Source: Anaeramoeba flamelloides | Lineage: Eukaryota; Metamonada; Anaeramoebidae | DNA: 64,000 bases | NCBI GenBank assembly: GCA_027625915.1 | Contig: JANTQA010000016.1 | Span: 1,059,001-1,123,000 of the forward strand | Direction: 5' to 3' | In this document: positions 32,626 to 45,041 of the stretch, piece after piece | Layout of the letters: each line of letters opens with the position of its first letter | Numbering within the stretch: position 1 is the stretch's first letter | Program-made: the position numbers and the translations under genes | The notes under the pieces: generated by a model | What the model saw: the letters and a program-made list of their open reading frames with translations, nothing else | Told to the model about the DNA's origin: nothing | Database searches by the model: none

Positions 32626-32981
32626 TATATATATATATATATATTTCAATTTATATCAATAAATAATTCCATAATAATTGAATTATTAGGTTATCGGTTT
32701 GAAGCGTATTGATTAAATTTTGAATACTTTTAAAATATATGACTATAACTTTTTAACTTTGAAAATAAAAATATTCAAATTTTTTACTATTAAATTTGAA
32801 AAAACAATATTAATAGAAACTGAGACAATTGGATTTTTAAACTTAAATTGTTAAATATCTCTAAAAAATATTTTTTGATCAAGATCTTTTATTAACCAAT
32901 AGTGTTTATTATAAGTGAAGTTATCAAAAAGTAAAAATTAGTAAATATTTAATTTTTTTTTTTAAAAATTTTTTCCTGATA

Positions 32982-33388
32982 CACATGTGCAAAAAGTGAT
33001 GTCTTTATATTTTGCGTTTTTTTACTAAATTTGTAATTTTTCCAAAAACTATAAAACTTTTCATATGCGCCCCGACGGGAGAGGTTTTTTGTCATTGGAC
33101 TTGGAGATTCTAAGAGCTAAAAATCCGATTCAATGATAGAATAAAAATGTTTGGGGAAGAAACAGAAATTCAAAAATAGAAAATAATTTTCAGAAATCAA
33201 AATACAAAAACAACCCCAAACATTTTTATTTGATAATTAATTTGTTTTTTTTGCTATTAGAAACCTCAGGTTTGTTCACAAGAAACCTCTCCCGTCGGGG
33301 CGCATATGAAATGTTTTATAGTTTTTGGAAAAATTACAAATTTAGTAAAAAAACTTAAAATATAAAGACATCACTTTTTGCACATGTG
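32982..33388. mobile_element. Young foldback MITE with 110-bp arms and TA ends
   Basis: The arms 32982-33090 and 33281-33388 are reverse complements with only about four differences. The ends CACATGTGC / GCACATGTG are flanked by TA on both sides. The inner ends of the arms carry an unusually GC-rich block (GCGCCCCGACGGGAGAGG). A loop of 190 bp has no ORF. Low arm divergence suggests recent activity. It lies 125 bp downstream of the stop of the secreted-protein gene. Confidence 0.88.
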
Positions 33389-33512
33389 TAGTGGTGTGTT
33401 ATTTAGTGACCTTTTTTTCTTTTTTTCTTTTTTTTTCGCTAGAATATTGCCAGTTTTCAATTGCTCATATTCTGGCTGAAATGGTCTTAAGAATTTTCAA
33501 TAATTTGGACAA

Positions 33513-34112
33513 TTATTCCTTCAGAAGAGTGTATTTAACATAAACGTTCTCCAGCAACATAATACATTCATCCAATTTGAAATTAATAGGGTTTGCGTAT
33601 TTACAATCTTTTCCATCCGAAAAAAAGATCTCAACAGTATCTTTAACGACGATCCCATAATTAGATAGGTATCCATCATAGTTATAGCATTGGCCTTCTA
33701 TAAAGCTAAATTCATCTAAAAGCTCAGTGCAGCCACTTTTCGCATAACTCAATCGGTTGAAAACTCGAACATCGTCAAGCGTTTTCTTTTCAAGAAAATA
33801 TTTTGATGAGTCATTCATAAGTTTAAAACATTCATTCTTTGGGTATTCCATCTCCATATAACAAGAAGTACAATCAGATTTTTGACAAAAATAATAATTA
33901 ATACTGTCGCCGTTATCGAAATAATACCTACTTGAATTACCGAATCCTAAATAGCAGTATTGATCAACGTATGTAAAATCTGCTGGTTCGTTACCACAAG
34001 TTGCATTGCCTGAATAAAATTCAAAATGGATCAATTTTTTAGTTGGTGTTGGTGGATCTGCAAAAATAAAAGGCACACAAAGAAGAAAAAAAAGAATTGT
34101 TTGTAGTTGCAT
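33513..34112 (-). CDS. Secreted cysteine-rich protein with an internal duplication
   Basis: 199 residues, complete, single exon. A clear signal peptide (about 1-18, LQTILFFLLCVPFIF then ADPP) is followed by two related units. Unit 1 (about 38-100) reads CGNEPADFTYVDQYCY ... DGDSINYYFC..SDC ... ECFKLM. Unit 2 (about 127-190) reads CTELLDEFSFIEGQCY ... VEIFFSDGKDC ... ECIMLL. The shared C....F.(Y/F)(V/I)..(Q)CY...DC...(E/D)C spacing suggests disulfide-stabilised repeats. N-glycosylation sequons (NAT, NSS, NDS) fit extracellular delivery. I recognise no family; secreted effector, adhesion or lectin-like roles are possible but unproven. Start ATG at 34112. Codon use is less AT-extreme than its surroundings. 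Flanked by mobile elements on both sides. Confidence 0.8.
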   Translation of the reverse strand: MQLQTILFFLLCVPFIFADPPTPTKKLIHFEFYSGNATCGNEPADFTYVDQYCYLGFGNSSRYYFDNGDSINYYFCQKSDCTSCYMEMEYPKNECFKLMNDSSKYFLEKKTLDDVRVFNRLSYAKSGCTELLDEFSFIEGQCYNYDGYLSNYGIVVKDTVEIFFSDGKDCKYANPINFKLDECIMLLENVYVKYTLLKE

Positions 34113-34244
34113 TTTTCTTTTGAACTTTTTTGGCTAAAAGGGGAAAAGATCTTTAATTCAAAAAAAAAATGAATTTTCAAGCTTTTATTTTTTTTTAACT
34201 CATAAACATTTTCTTTGTAAAAATTAAAGTAAATAAATTTTGTT

Positions 34245-35910
34245 AAATACTGATAAGAAAGAGATATTCTCTAAAAAGTTTAGGAGAGTACTGTAGTCAA
34301 TGTGAAATGATTTAGGGAATATTTTACTAATTAGGAAAAGTTTGGAAAATTTCTGATCTTCTTTTTTTGAATTCTATTTGGGTAAAATAAGAAGTATTTT
34401 ACTATTAAATTAGACTTTAAAAATGTTATTTAAAGTTATTTTCGAAGTGTTTAACCAAATTATTTTGCCAACGTTTTTAATCTCATAAATATATAAGATT
34501 TGCTGCACTCAAGGATTTACGACATTGAAAATTAAATTGGTTCTTGGAACCAAATTATTTGATCAATAGAAAACAATGAAAAAAGTCAATCAAATTATTC
34601 GTACTGTTTGGAAATCGAACGAGTTCCATTTTGTTATTAAAAACAATGGCCATATTCAAACATGATTATTTTTGGTTTTGGTTCGAAAGAAATCAATATC
34701 ATTTATAAAAAAATTAAAAACTTTTGGTCTCTTTTTTCTTCGAAAAAAGGAGAGAAAAGAGAATAAATCAAAGATTTTCAAAAGGAGAAAAATAAATTTA
34801 CAAATTCCCGAAAAAATTCACGACAAGAATAGCACAATCCATACAAACACTTTCAAGACTTTTTCGAACTTTCAGACTGGCATTCTGCAAGATTTCAGTC
34901 TCTGATATTCATTCATATTTTTTCAAATTTCAAATATTTGAAACAAACTTATAGAAGCTAAAAAAGGGCAAAAAAAATAATAATTAACAAAAGAGATCAT
35001 TTTGAATTAAATTGAAATTTTTTAAAGTTATCATAAAAGAAAAATATTTGTAAACTTTGCATAATCTGAAACTCTTTTTATGAAAACAAAAAAGTGGAAA
35101 GTTGTTTAAATTACAATGTTTTTAAAAGTTTGACTTGTAAAAACTATTTAATTGAAAGTTATTGCATTGTGATCAGATAATTCCTTTCAAAATTTTGAAC
35201 AAATAAAAAATAACAAGTGTTGCCAAGTAAAAAAAGTTACTATAATTCTTGTGCTATTCTTGTCGTGTTTGAAAGAAAAAAAAAACATTTTTTTTTAACT
35301 ATGTATAGTCAAGAAATTTTTCAGTCTGTTCAAAATCAGTAATTGTTAGTATCACTAGGTACATGCAGGTTTTTAGTTTGATCGTTCTTGAGAATTGGCT
35401 TAATAAACGGAAAATAAAAGCGGAGAGAGATCTCATTGAAAAGTTGAACGATCTGGTTTGTTTCTGTGAGATTTTAAACCAAGTTTTATCATCGATGAAG
35501 AAAATGTAAAATTTAACTTCAATGTTTTTAATTGTTCCATTGGAAGAAAAAGATCCTTTGAAGAGAAAGTTCTTCAAAGTACCATTACAAAATAACAAAT
35601 TAGTTGTTTTGGTTAAAGTTGTTTGTTTGTTTATTGTTTCGACAAGTTAGATCCTGAGTTTAAAAAATATATATCAACTCATATTGTTTTGTTTGTTAAA
35701 CAGTCACCTTTTGTATTTCCTCATTTTGGATCTTCTTCCATACTCAAAATATTGATATTGTTCTAGTGATAAGGTTATATTAATAGTCGATCTTCGAACT
35801 CCTCAATATCGTCTTATGTCACTTCGAACAACCTCATATTTCTCGTTCTTCCAGGGGATCCAAACTCGTCATATAACAAGGAGATTGTTTCCTAAACAAA
35901 ACAATAAAGA
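34245..35910. repeat. Family J repeat, copy 1, carrying a 449-bp insertion
   Basis: Collinear with 41455-42700. Shared blocks are CTAAAAAGTTTAGGAGAGTA, TTTTGGTTCGAAAGAAATCA and CATATTTCTCGTTCTTCCAG. Removing the insertion 34819-35267 makes the two copies almost equal in length (about 1.2 kb). Short frames inside both copies are not conserved, so this is likely a decayed element or pseudogene of unknown type. Confidence 0.65.
34819..35267. mobile_element. 449-bp MITE inserted in family J repeat
   Basis: Perfect 19-bp terminal inverted repeats (CACGACAAGAATAGCACAA at 34819 and its complement at 35249-35267). The paralogous J copy at about 42040 lacks this sequence entirely, so the boundary is independently supported. 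No coding potential. Confidence 0.75.
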
Positions 35911-36206
35911 CCATAATTCTCCTTTTTCGTGAACTACTATTGGTGTGTTATAATTTGTTCAAATTGATTTTCCCTTCTTTTTTTGATTCTTCCCTAAAAA
36001 GTTTAATAACTTTGTAGATCTTTTTAGATTTTTTTTAATTTACTTTTATTTGTCATAATCATTTTTTTGGAGTTCAACAAATTTCCAAAAATCAAATTAC
36101 AACCAAAAGCAATCATGTAGATAAGATTTAGATAAGATTTTGAAAGATTTTTAGAATTTTTTTCTGAGTCAAGATTTATTTTTTTTTTTTTGAAATTGAA
36201 AGGTGA

Positions 36207-36252
36207 GAATTGAAAAGTGTTGGTTGTATTTTAGAGAAACACTTTTCAATTC
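36207..36252. other. Perfect 15-bp stem-loop
   Basis: GAATTGAAAAGTGTT, then a 16-nt loop, then AACACTTTTCAATTC. Isolated, with no partner gene nearby. It may be the relic of a MITE end. Confidence 0.4.
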
Positions 36253-36919
36253 TTGGAAAAAAGACTCAAAATTAAATTGAAATTTCAATTTAATTTTCGA
36301 ATCTCACATAATTTTAAATTCCTAAACTCTTTAATTAACAAGCACAGCCTTTTAATACCCATACTTTAATTATATTTTTTTTTTAAGTTGTCAACCAAAT
36401 TCTTTTCAAGTTTGTATCATTTTTTAGTTTGTATTCCAAAAAATTACTTTATTAAGTTATCTTTTTGATTCAGGCAACACTTTGTAAATGAGCCTAAACC
36501 AAAAAACAAAAAGACTAACCCAGGGGACTGCATTTACAAGATACGATCATCAAAAAAGTTCAAAACTCAAAATTAATCACAAAAAGTCAACTCAAAAGGT
36601 AATTACTCTTTTTTCAAAGTATTTTTAAAATAGTTTTTCTCTCAAAATTGTACGATCTCTTTGAAAATTTACACTTTTTTCACAACATTTACACTTTTTT
36701 AACAACACTGACACTCAAAAATTGGGTTTGAAAAACAACCCAAAGACAATCAAAGAATGAGATACAAAGGTATGTAAAAAGAATCAACAGATTATACTTA
36801 AAATATTTTCATGACTAATGTAGCTATTTTAAAAAAGCGAGTGCTTTTTTTGAATTCAAACTTTCAAATTATAAAGCCACCAAAAAAGTGAGTTGTATAT
36901 TTTTTTCGAGTGACAGAAC

Positions 36920-37260
36920 TACAACTTTTCAAAAAATAAAGTTTTAAAAAAGTAAGGTCTATTTTTCTAAAAAACCATTTTTTGTGACTTTACTATATTA
37001 ATAAAAGAAAACAAACAAACCCCTGTGTACAGGAGTAGATTTTTGAATGGGAAGAAAAGCATTGAAAACAATTTTCTTTCCTCACTTTTTGAAATCTTTT
37101 TTTTAAAAAGTTTTAATTTCAAAACATGTTCCTAACTTTTTTAAAATAAAATACCCCAACAAATTTTTCATTCTAAAAAATCCTCACTTGTTTAAAAGAG
37201 ACAATTCAACAAAAAAATTATTACAAAAGTCTACACTTTTTCAAAATACTCTTTATTTAA
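36920..37260. repeat. Dispersed repeat K, copy 1 (pair with 41030-41290)
   Basis: Shared with the YAK1 intron: AAAGTTTTAAAAAAGT(A/G)AGGTC, AAAACCATTTTTT(G/A)TGACTTT and several ACACTTTTT motifs. Non-coding. Confidence 0.5.
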
Positions 37261-37330
37261 AAATAAATGAAACAAAATTTCCATTCAGCTTTCCTCAAAA
37301 AAGGTTTTTAAAAATCAAATTTTTACTTCT

Positions 37331-38094
37331 TTAAGGGATTAGCGTCTACCAAGGAGAAGCCTAGGATCAAAGTATATTGTTATTGGGCCTAACCACATTA
37401 GTGCTACATGGTTCAAATGCCACTAAAAAATCGATTAGTCAAGTAGTAATATTTGTTGATCTCATCAATTAAAAATGATCTATGTATTAGTAAAAAACTC
37501 AACAATTTCAGAATAAAATCTGCATTTCGCTATAAATTTAAAGGTCGAATTATCAATATTCAGACTACAAAGTCACAAAATATCCATCTTAAATTTGTGG
37601 CGACATGTAGATTAGTTACTAAAAAATTCAATTTTTTTTAAAAATTAAATAATTAACGAATAAATTTTTTTGACAAATTATTTCTCAAATCATACAAATA
37701 TATTGATGCTACAAGAACATTTATCAAAAGCAAACAAAAATAAACAGTCTTTGTGCTTTTATGTTGATGATTATTGAATTAATCTTTGAAATTAAAAAAT
37801 TATAAAAATAGATACTTTTGGAAGTTCTAAATCTAAATTATTAAATACCAGAATACTGTATTTTGGGTTTTTTTTTTTAGATTTGGAAAAGGAATTAAAA
37901 AAAATTTTTTCAAAATGAAACTTTTTTAATCATGATCATTAGTAAAAAATGTAATAATTTATTGTGCAATAAAATTTATAATAGATTTTTTAGAGTCACA
38001 GAAACTATTTGAGCCATAGTGCACTAAGACCATTTACACCCAATTACAACATACCTTGATTATAGAGAAATCTATGGTGACGCTAATCCCTTAA
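37331..38094. mobile_element. Family E MITE with imperfect terminal repeats of about 100 bp and TTAA ends
   Basis: Left TTAAGGGATTAGCGTC and right GACGCTAATCCCTTAA. The inverted match continues inward imperfectly for about 100 bp (GGATCAAAGTATATTGTTAT / ATAATCAAGGTATGTTGTAA type). TTAA at both outer edges could be the target duplication, as in piggyBac-like elements, or part of the repeat. A GGTTCAAATGCC stretch in the left arm resembles a pol III B box. Confidence 0.65.
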
Positions 38095-38495
38095 ATGGGT
38101 TTATATTATTAATTTCCATCTTTATAATTGGGTAACTTTTGGTGATTTATTTTAATTCTTGGTTGATTTTTTTTGTCCAAGCCTGAATGAAAATATTGAT
38201 CTTTTTATTATGCAACAAAAAGTAGTTGTAATCGAAATTTATTTTATCAAATTGTCCCAAAAAGAAAGTACCAATTAAAAAACAAAATTTGGCAAGAAAA
38301 CAAGAAAAAAAATGTAAAAAAACAATAACTTTAATTTTAGTTCATTCAAAACCTAACCACACCATTTTGATTTTTGAATAATAAAAAAAAATTAACAAAA
38401 AAAAAAACCAAACCTATTTTCAACATTCACTTGTGTTTTTGGCAACTTACAAATAACTGTTTTGAACAATTTTTATTCCAAACACCAAAAAAAAG

Positions 38496-41400
38496 ATCTT
38501 AAAGCAACTGTCCCATTCGCTCTTAAACACTTTCAAAGTATGCAATAGTGAATTTAAATACAGCATAAATAGCAACCCACGGAGATCATTAACAACAAAT
38601 AACAAAGGCGTCTCAAATAATAACCTCGACAATTCAGATGGCGAATTGATTCTATATGTTAATAGTATTCTTGGTGAAAAAGATCAACAGTAAGTTATTC
38701 TAATAATTAACAAGCCCAACAATTTGGATAACAAACAAAAACTCCAAAATGATAAAAACTCCAAACACAAAAGGATTTCTTTTCAATGAAAAAATTTCCG
38801 ATTTTTTTTATTTCTATTTTGAATTCTGATCGAATTAAATTCCAATAATCCAAACAATACAACAATTTTTCTTTCTCTCTATTTGTTGTTTTCAATTTAA
38901 TAATTAAATTAAGATACGTGGTAATTGATTTATTAGGATCAGGAACTTTTGGTCAAGTTGTCAATTGCAGGAATCTTTATACGAAACAACAAGTTGCAAT
39001 AAAGGTTATTAAAAATTTACCAGCATTTTTTCATCAATCCTTGACTGAAATTGAAATTTTAAAAGAGGTAATTTTCATTTTTTCTTTTGATTTATTTTTA
39101 AAATTCAATTTAGTAAAAAAAATAATTGAAATTTATATTTTCAAGACATAAATAAATTTAATGTCAAATAACGCCACAATTGAAGACAAAAAGATGTACA
39201 TTCAGGAAAAGTCAAAATTTGAGAAAAATTCATTTGTTTGATTTCTTTATTGATAGAAAGGAAGTGATTAACCACAAAATCAAAAACCAAGAAATTTCAA
39301 AAAACACATCAAATTCCATTTTTCTGATCAATTGAAAATATAAATAATGATTCAAAATTTTATTACCGTTTCCACAAGATAAATAATCTAAATTATCGGG
39401 TAATCATTAACAGTTCTTAATTGAGTCAATTATCTGTAAAATGGGATTGGCCATTTTCACGAGAATAAGATGGTGCTTTGTAAATCAATCACATTATCAC
39501 CGAAATGGCCAACAATAATACACCACATAGTGTTATAATAATTTCGCCACTAAGGACAAAATTGTCTCTTAATAAAATCATTTTTGTCTCTTTAATTTTA
39601 TTTTCAATTTGAAATATTAACCTTTGAAAAAACAAGTTCAAGAAAAAAAATCTCTGATATTGTTGTTGACCCGGGAAGCTTCCTTTCAATGCTTTGAGGA
39701 ACCAAACTAAAGAGAAAAACCTACAACTTTATGATCTTTTATTTCAATTCATAAAAAGCATCACAACAAATATATGCTATCAAAATACCAAAAAGTATTG
39801 AACAGAATAATACATCTTTTGTTTTAATTTTAAAGGATTATTCATCACATATTAAAACAGCTTTTAAGGGAAATTTCAACTTCTATTTACCAAATTATAT
39901 TTTATTATTAATTTATCTGGAAACAAACTAAATATAAAAAAGACAACGATTATAATTTTTTCCCCTTTCACTCAATATTATTTTTAAGATTCGAAAACAA
40001 TCAATAATAACCATACTGGGTATTGATTAGATTTTCAAAAGAGTACTGGTTGCTATATGAATGAAATGCTCAACTAAACCAAAAACCAAATGATTAAAAA
40101 TTGAATAATAAAAATAAATATTTTTTTGAGTTAATCTGAAGACTACAACTTTCTGTAACCCACATAGTTATTATTTATGAAACGACCCTTTCAATAACAA
40201 TAAAAAAATAAAAAAAAAAACACAGCAACAGCCAATAACGTAATGGTTAATTAACTCTGTGTTGGGAACCGTCTTCTTCTTGTTTGCTTCACTTTACCTT
40301 TGCAAATAATCTTTGTTTTACTCAGAAAAAAAAAAACAAAACATTAACACAAAACATATCTTCTCGATGATTTTTATGATTGAATATTCTCTATTTGAAT
40401 GATGATTATTGTTTAATTGAAATCATTCTATTTTCGATAAAACACTTAAAATTGACACTTAAGGTAAGTATCACAAGAATAGAACCTCAAAAGTTCATAA
40501 AAAACTTTTAAAATTTTCAATTTCTATAAAAATTCTGTTTTCTAATTTTGATTTTGGATTTTTCCCCCAAGATTTTTTTCACAAATAACGCCAATAGTCA
40601 TCATAAAAAGTTAAAAATGAAATTTTTTGTGAGAATAATGTAAATTTGAAAACTGCCATCTTCTCGTGAAAATGGCCAATCCCATTTTACAGATAATTAT
40701 CTCAATTAGAACTTTTAATAATTATCCGATAATTTAGATTATTTATCTGTCGAATGGAATAAAACTTCGAATCATTATTAATATTTTCAATTTATCAGAA
40801 AAATGGAATTTGTTGTGTTTTATGGAATTTCTAGATGTTTTGGGTTTGACAGTCAAGAAAATTTAATAAAATAAAAAAAAAAGAAAAGAAAAACAAGCAA
40901 AATATTACAAATATTTTAATAAAGTGAGGAATTTTTTTTAAATTAAAGTTTTTTGAAAAAATTCAAAGTTTAATTCTCTTAAATAAAATTAACCAATAAA
41001 TCAAAGTTTTTCGAAAAAATAAAAGTTTTAAAAAAGTGAGGTCTATTTTTCAAAAAAACCATTTTTTATGACTTTTCTATATCAATAAAAGGAAATAAAT
41101 AAACTTTTGAAGGCGTTGTAGGGAATAATGTAAGAAGAAAAGTACTTTTAAAAATTTTGATTCCTCACTTTTTTAAAACGATTTTTTTTGTAAAGTTTTA
41201 ATTTCTAAATAATTCCTTACTTTTTTTAAAACAAAAAACCCTAAAAAAGTTTTCAAAATGCCCACACTTTTTAAAAATTAGTTGTATAATAAAAAAATAA
41301 TATTTAATAAAAATAAAGATCTCAAAATTTTTTACAGCGATTTTTTCTAAAAGTTGGTACTAAAAGATTTAAAACGTTCCATTCAAACTTCCTAAAAGGG

Positions 41401-43805
41401 CGAATCAGACAGTTTGGGTGAAACTTTTTATTTGTAAAAATTACAAGTATATAATTCTAGACAACTATTGATAAGAAAGAGATTGCTTCTCTAAAAAGTT
41501 TAGGAGAGTATTGTAGTCACTGTGAAAAGATTTTGGGAAATCCTTTAGTTATTAGGCAAAGTTTTAAAATTTTCTGATCTTCTTATTTTCAATTCTAACA
41601 AAGTAAAATAAGAAGTATTTTACTAATAAATTTGGACTTTAAAAATGTTATTTAAAGTTATTTTAGAAGAGTTTAACCATTTTTTTTTTGCGACGTTGTT
41701 AATCTCATAAATTCCAAAAGATCGTTCGTCTTAAGGATTTACGACATTGAAAAAATAATTTGGTTCAAGTCACCCAATTATTTGTTTCATAGACGACAAA
41801 GAAAAAAAGTCCATCAATTTTCTCATTAAAAGGTTTGAAATTGAATGAATTCTTTTTCTTTGCTTAAAAACAATGCCAAAAATCAAACTGTTTTTTTTTG
41901 GTTTTGGTTCGAAAGAAATCAATACCATTTTTAAAAAAATAAAAAATATTTGGTTTGTTTTCTTTTTTTCATCCGAAAAAAGAGAGAAGAGGCAATTTAT
42001 AGAAGAATTTCAAAATGAGAAAAAAACATGAATTACAAATTACAAAAATTAAAAAAAAAACATTTTTTTTTTTTTGACTTAAAGTCAAGAATTTTTAGAG
42101 GAATATTCAAAATCAGTTACTATTAAGAACACATAATAGATGCGGGTTTTATGCTTGATCGGCTTCTGATGTTTCTTAATAAGTATGAAATAAAAGGGGA
42201 GATAGAGACTTATTGAAAAGTTGTACGATCTAGTATTTCTCTAATGGATTTTCAAACCAATTTTTATCCCCAATGATGAAAATGCAAAATTTAACTTCAG
42301 CGTTTTCAATGACTCAATTGAGAGAAAAAGATCCTTTGAAGAACAAGTTCTTTTGAGTACTATTAAAAAAGAACAAATTTGGCTAAATTTGTTTGTTTTC
42401 GTTTGTTTGCTTATTGTTTTTTTGTTGTGTAGAGTTAGATCTCGAGTTCCAAAAATAAATAGCATCTCATATTGTTTCATTTGTTCAAAAATCACCTTTT
42501 ATGATTCCTTCGTTTTGGATCTCCTTCCAGACTCAAAATATTGATTTTATTCTAGTGCTTAGGGGATATTAATCGTCGTTCTTCGAACTCCACGATATCA
42601 TCTTATATCGCTTCGAACAATATCATATTTCTCGTTCTTCCAGGCCAAACTTGTAACATAACTAAGTGATTGTTTCCAAATCGAAACAATAAACAATGTT
42701 ATTTATATGATTTGAATTTTTTTTTTTTTTTCAATCTATAACTAGAAATGAATAAATGGAATTCAAAAATAGAGGTATTTAAAAAAATTATGACAAAAAA
42801 GCTTACAGAAGTATCCAAAATAAAAGTCTAAAACAAAAAACTAATTCATGCATATCTACAAAGCTACCAAATAGAAAAAATAAAAATCAAATACCAAACG
42901 AAAGAGTAAAATAAAAATTTGTTTAAAAAAAATTTTAAACAACCATTTCAAAGAATTTCCTTTTTGCAAAAATTAAAAAAAAAGCAATAAAAACCACTTT
43001 TGTGATCGTTCTACAAATTGAAAAATTTCTTTTCATTAACAAATTCAATCTGAAGTACAATAAATAATCATTAAAGATAAACTTTTTGTTTTTAAACAAC
43101 TAATTACGTAATAAAAAATAAAAAATGATAAAAAGTATAAAGAATTTTATTGGTTTATTATGTAAATAAGTGAGGGGTTCTTAATTCCTCTTGTTGGCTA
43201 AAATTTCAAGATAAAAATTTAGAAATTTTATTGAATAAAAAGTATAACGAATTAAAAAATGAATATTCTTTCAAAAAAAATACTTTGGTATCAAATTGCA
43301 TGTAAAGTTTCAAAATGGAATAGAATTGTACATAACAAAAGTAGCTCAAAATTCATTCAATTTGTTTTAGAAATTAATATCAACATTAAAATTTGATTCA
43401 TATACAAATTCACGTTAGACTTGGGATGGCTTTAATAATTTTTAATAATTAATTAAAAAAAGTTTAATTTTGAAAAATAGATCCTTTCAAATTTGAATTA
43501 ATAAAAAAGAAAAGTAAAAAAAATTGAAACAAATTATATTTTTCCCCTGGACAAAATACCTTTTCCATTTCATAATATGCCACTAATGTAATTATTTTTT
43601 TTTTGAGAAATTGAACAAAATATAATTTTTTATAAATACAAAATAACTTACAAATGTTCAAATTGATGATAGGATATATCGAACACTATAAAAATAGGTA
43701 GTGTAAAATATGTGTATATTGTATATCCTTTTTTTTTTTATAAGAAAAAAAAAAAAAAAAAAAAAATCACCTTTTTAAACATTATTGTCCTTCTCTGTAT
43801 ATCTC

Positions 43806-43845
<40 letters not shown>

Positions 43846-44970
43846 TAAATATAAATTTAGATAAATAGATATGGGAATGAAAATAAAAAATGTATCAAGT
43901 TTCATCATCATTTTATGCATAAAAACCATTTGTGTTTAGTATTTGAATGCCTGTATATCAATTTATTTGAAGTGATTCAAATGAATAAATATAAAGGACT
44001 TACATTAAATCTAATCCGATCATTTACTAAACAAATTCTGGAAGCATTGGTTCTTTTATACGATACCGGCATCATTCATTCCGATTTAAAGCCAGAAAAC
44101 ATTCTTTTAGAAAACGATTCATCGATTAGTATCAAATTAATTGATTTTGGGAGCGCTTGCTTATTACATAATAAAATATATACTTATTCCCAAACAAGAT
44201 TTTATCGCTCCCCAGAAGTAATATTGGGAAATTCTTACACACAAGCAATTGACATGTGGAGCTTAGGTTGCATCATAGCTGAATTATTTATTGGATTACC
44301 CTTATTTCCAGGTGTAAATCAATATGACCAACTTTCTAGAATAATTCAAATGATCGGGTTTGAAAAATTTATTTTAATTTTTTTCTTTCTTTATTTATTT
44401 CTTTCTTTCTTGGATATTATTTTAGTTTATTGTATTGATGCTTATTCTTTCTTGGATTTTTTTTTTCTTTCTCAATTTATCAAAGAAAATTGATTTTCTT
44501 TGATAACAGTTCTTATAATTTTTTTCTATTTCTCATCAAAATGGAAGTATAATTAAAAGAATTTATTTTTATCGTTGCCTAAAGCAGTTAATATTTTTGC
44601 AATTGGATAAATATTTTTCAGAAAAAAAAATTCATACAAACATTAAATTTTAATATTTTTATCCAAATAATTTCATAGTTATCAATTATTTTATTAATTT
44701 TATTATCCTTTTTCTACATATCACATCCTTTTATAAATAATTAAAAATAGAAAAATTCCAGATGAAATGCTCAAACAAGGATCTGAAGCAGGAAAATATT
44801 TTAATTATATTGATGGAGAATTTAAATTAAAATCGCCTGAACAATTTTCAATGGTAATTTTTTTATTTTTTTTTTAAAAATAATTATATTGAAGAATATT
44901 CTAAATTTCATTTCTTTTTCATAAATTATTATTAATTTCTATTTATATTGAATAACTTAAAAACTTTCAA

Positions 44971-45041
<71 letters not shown>

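Larger units (their letters stand above)
23301..33512. other. 10 kb interval without host genes
   Basis: No host gene is supported between DDX56 and the secreted-protein gene. Contents are listed separately: LINE tails, MITEs of families A-D, array HM4 and a young foldback element. Isolated short frames (for example 23600-23884, 27666-27854, 28213-28413) have no domain and match A/T-rich shadows. Confidence 0.6.
39068..43860 (+). other. Giant intron (4,793 nt) of YAK1
   Basis: GTAATT donor, TTTAG acceptor, phase 0 on both sides. It splits the kinase N-lobe (after EIEILKE) and is filled with repeats: family I element 39275-40855, repeat K 41030-41290, family J 41455-42700, and a LINE tail at 43128-43253. 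A (TAA)n run lies just before the acceptor. Confidence 0.85.
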
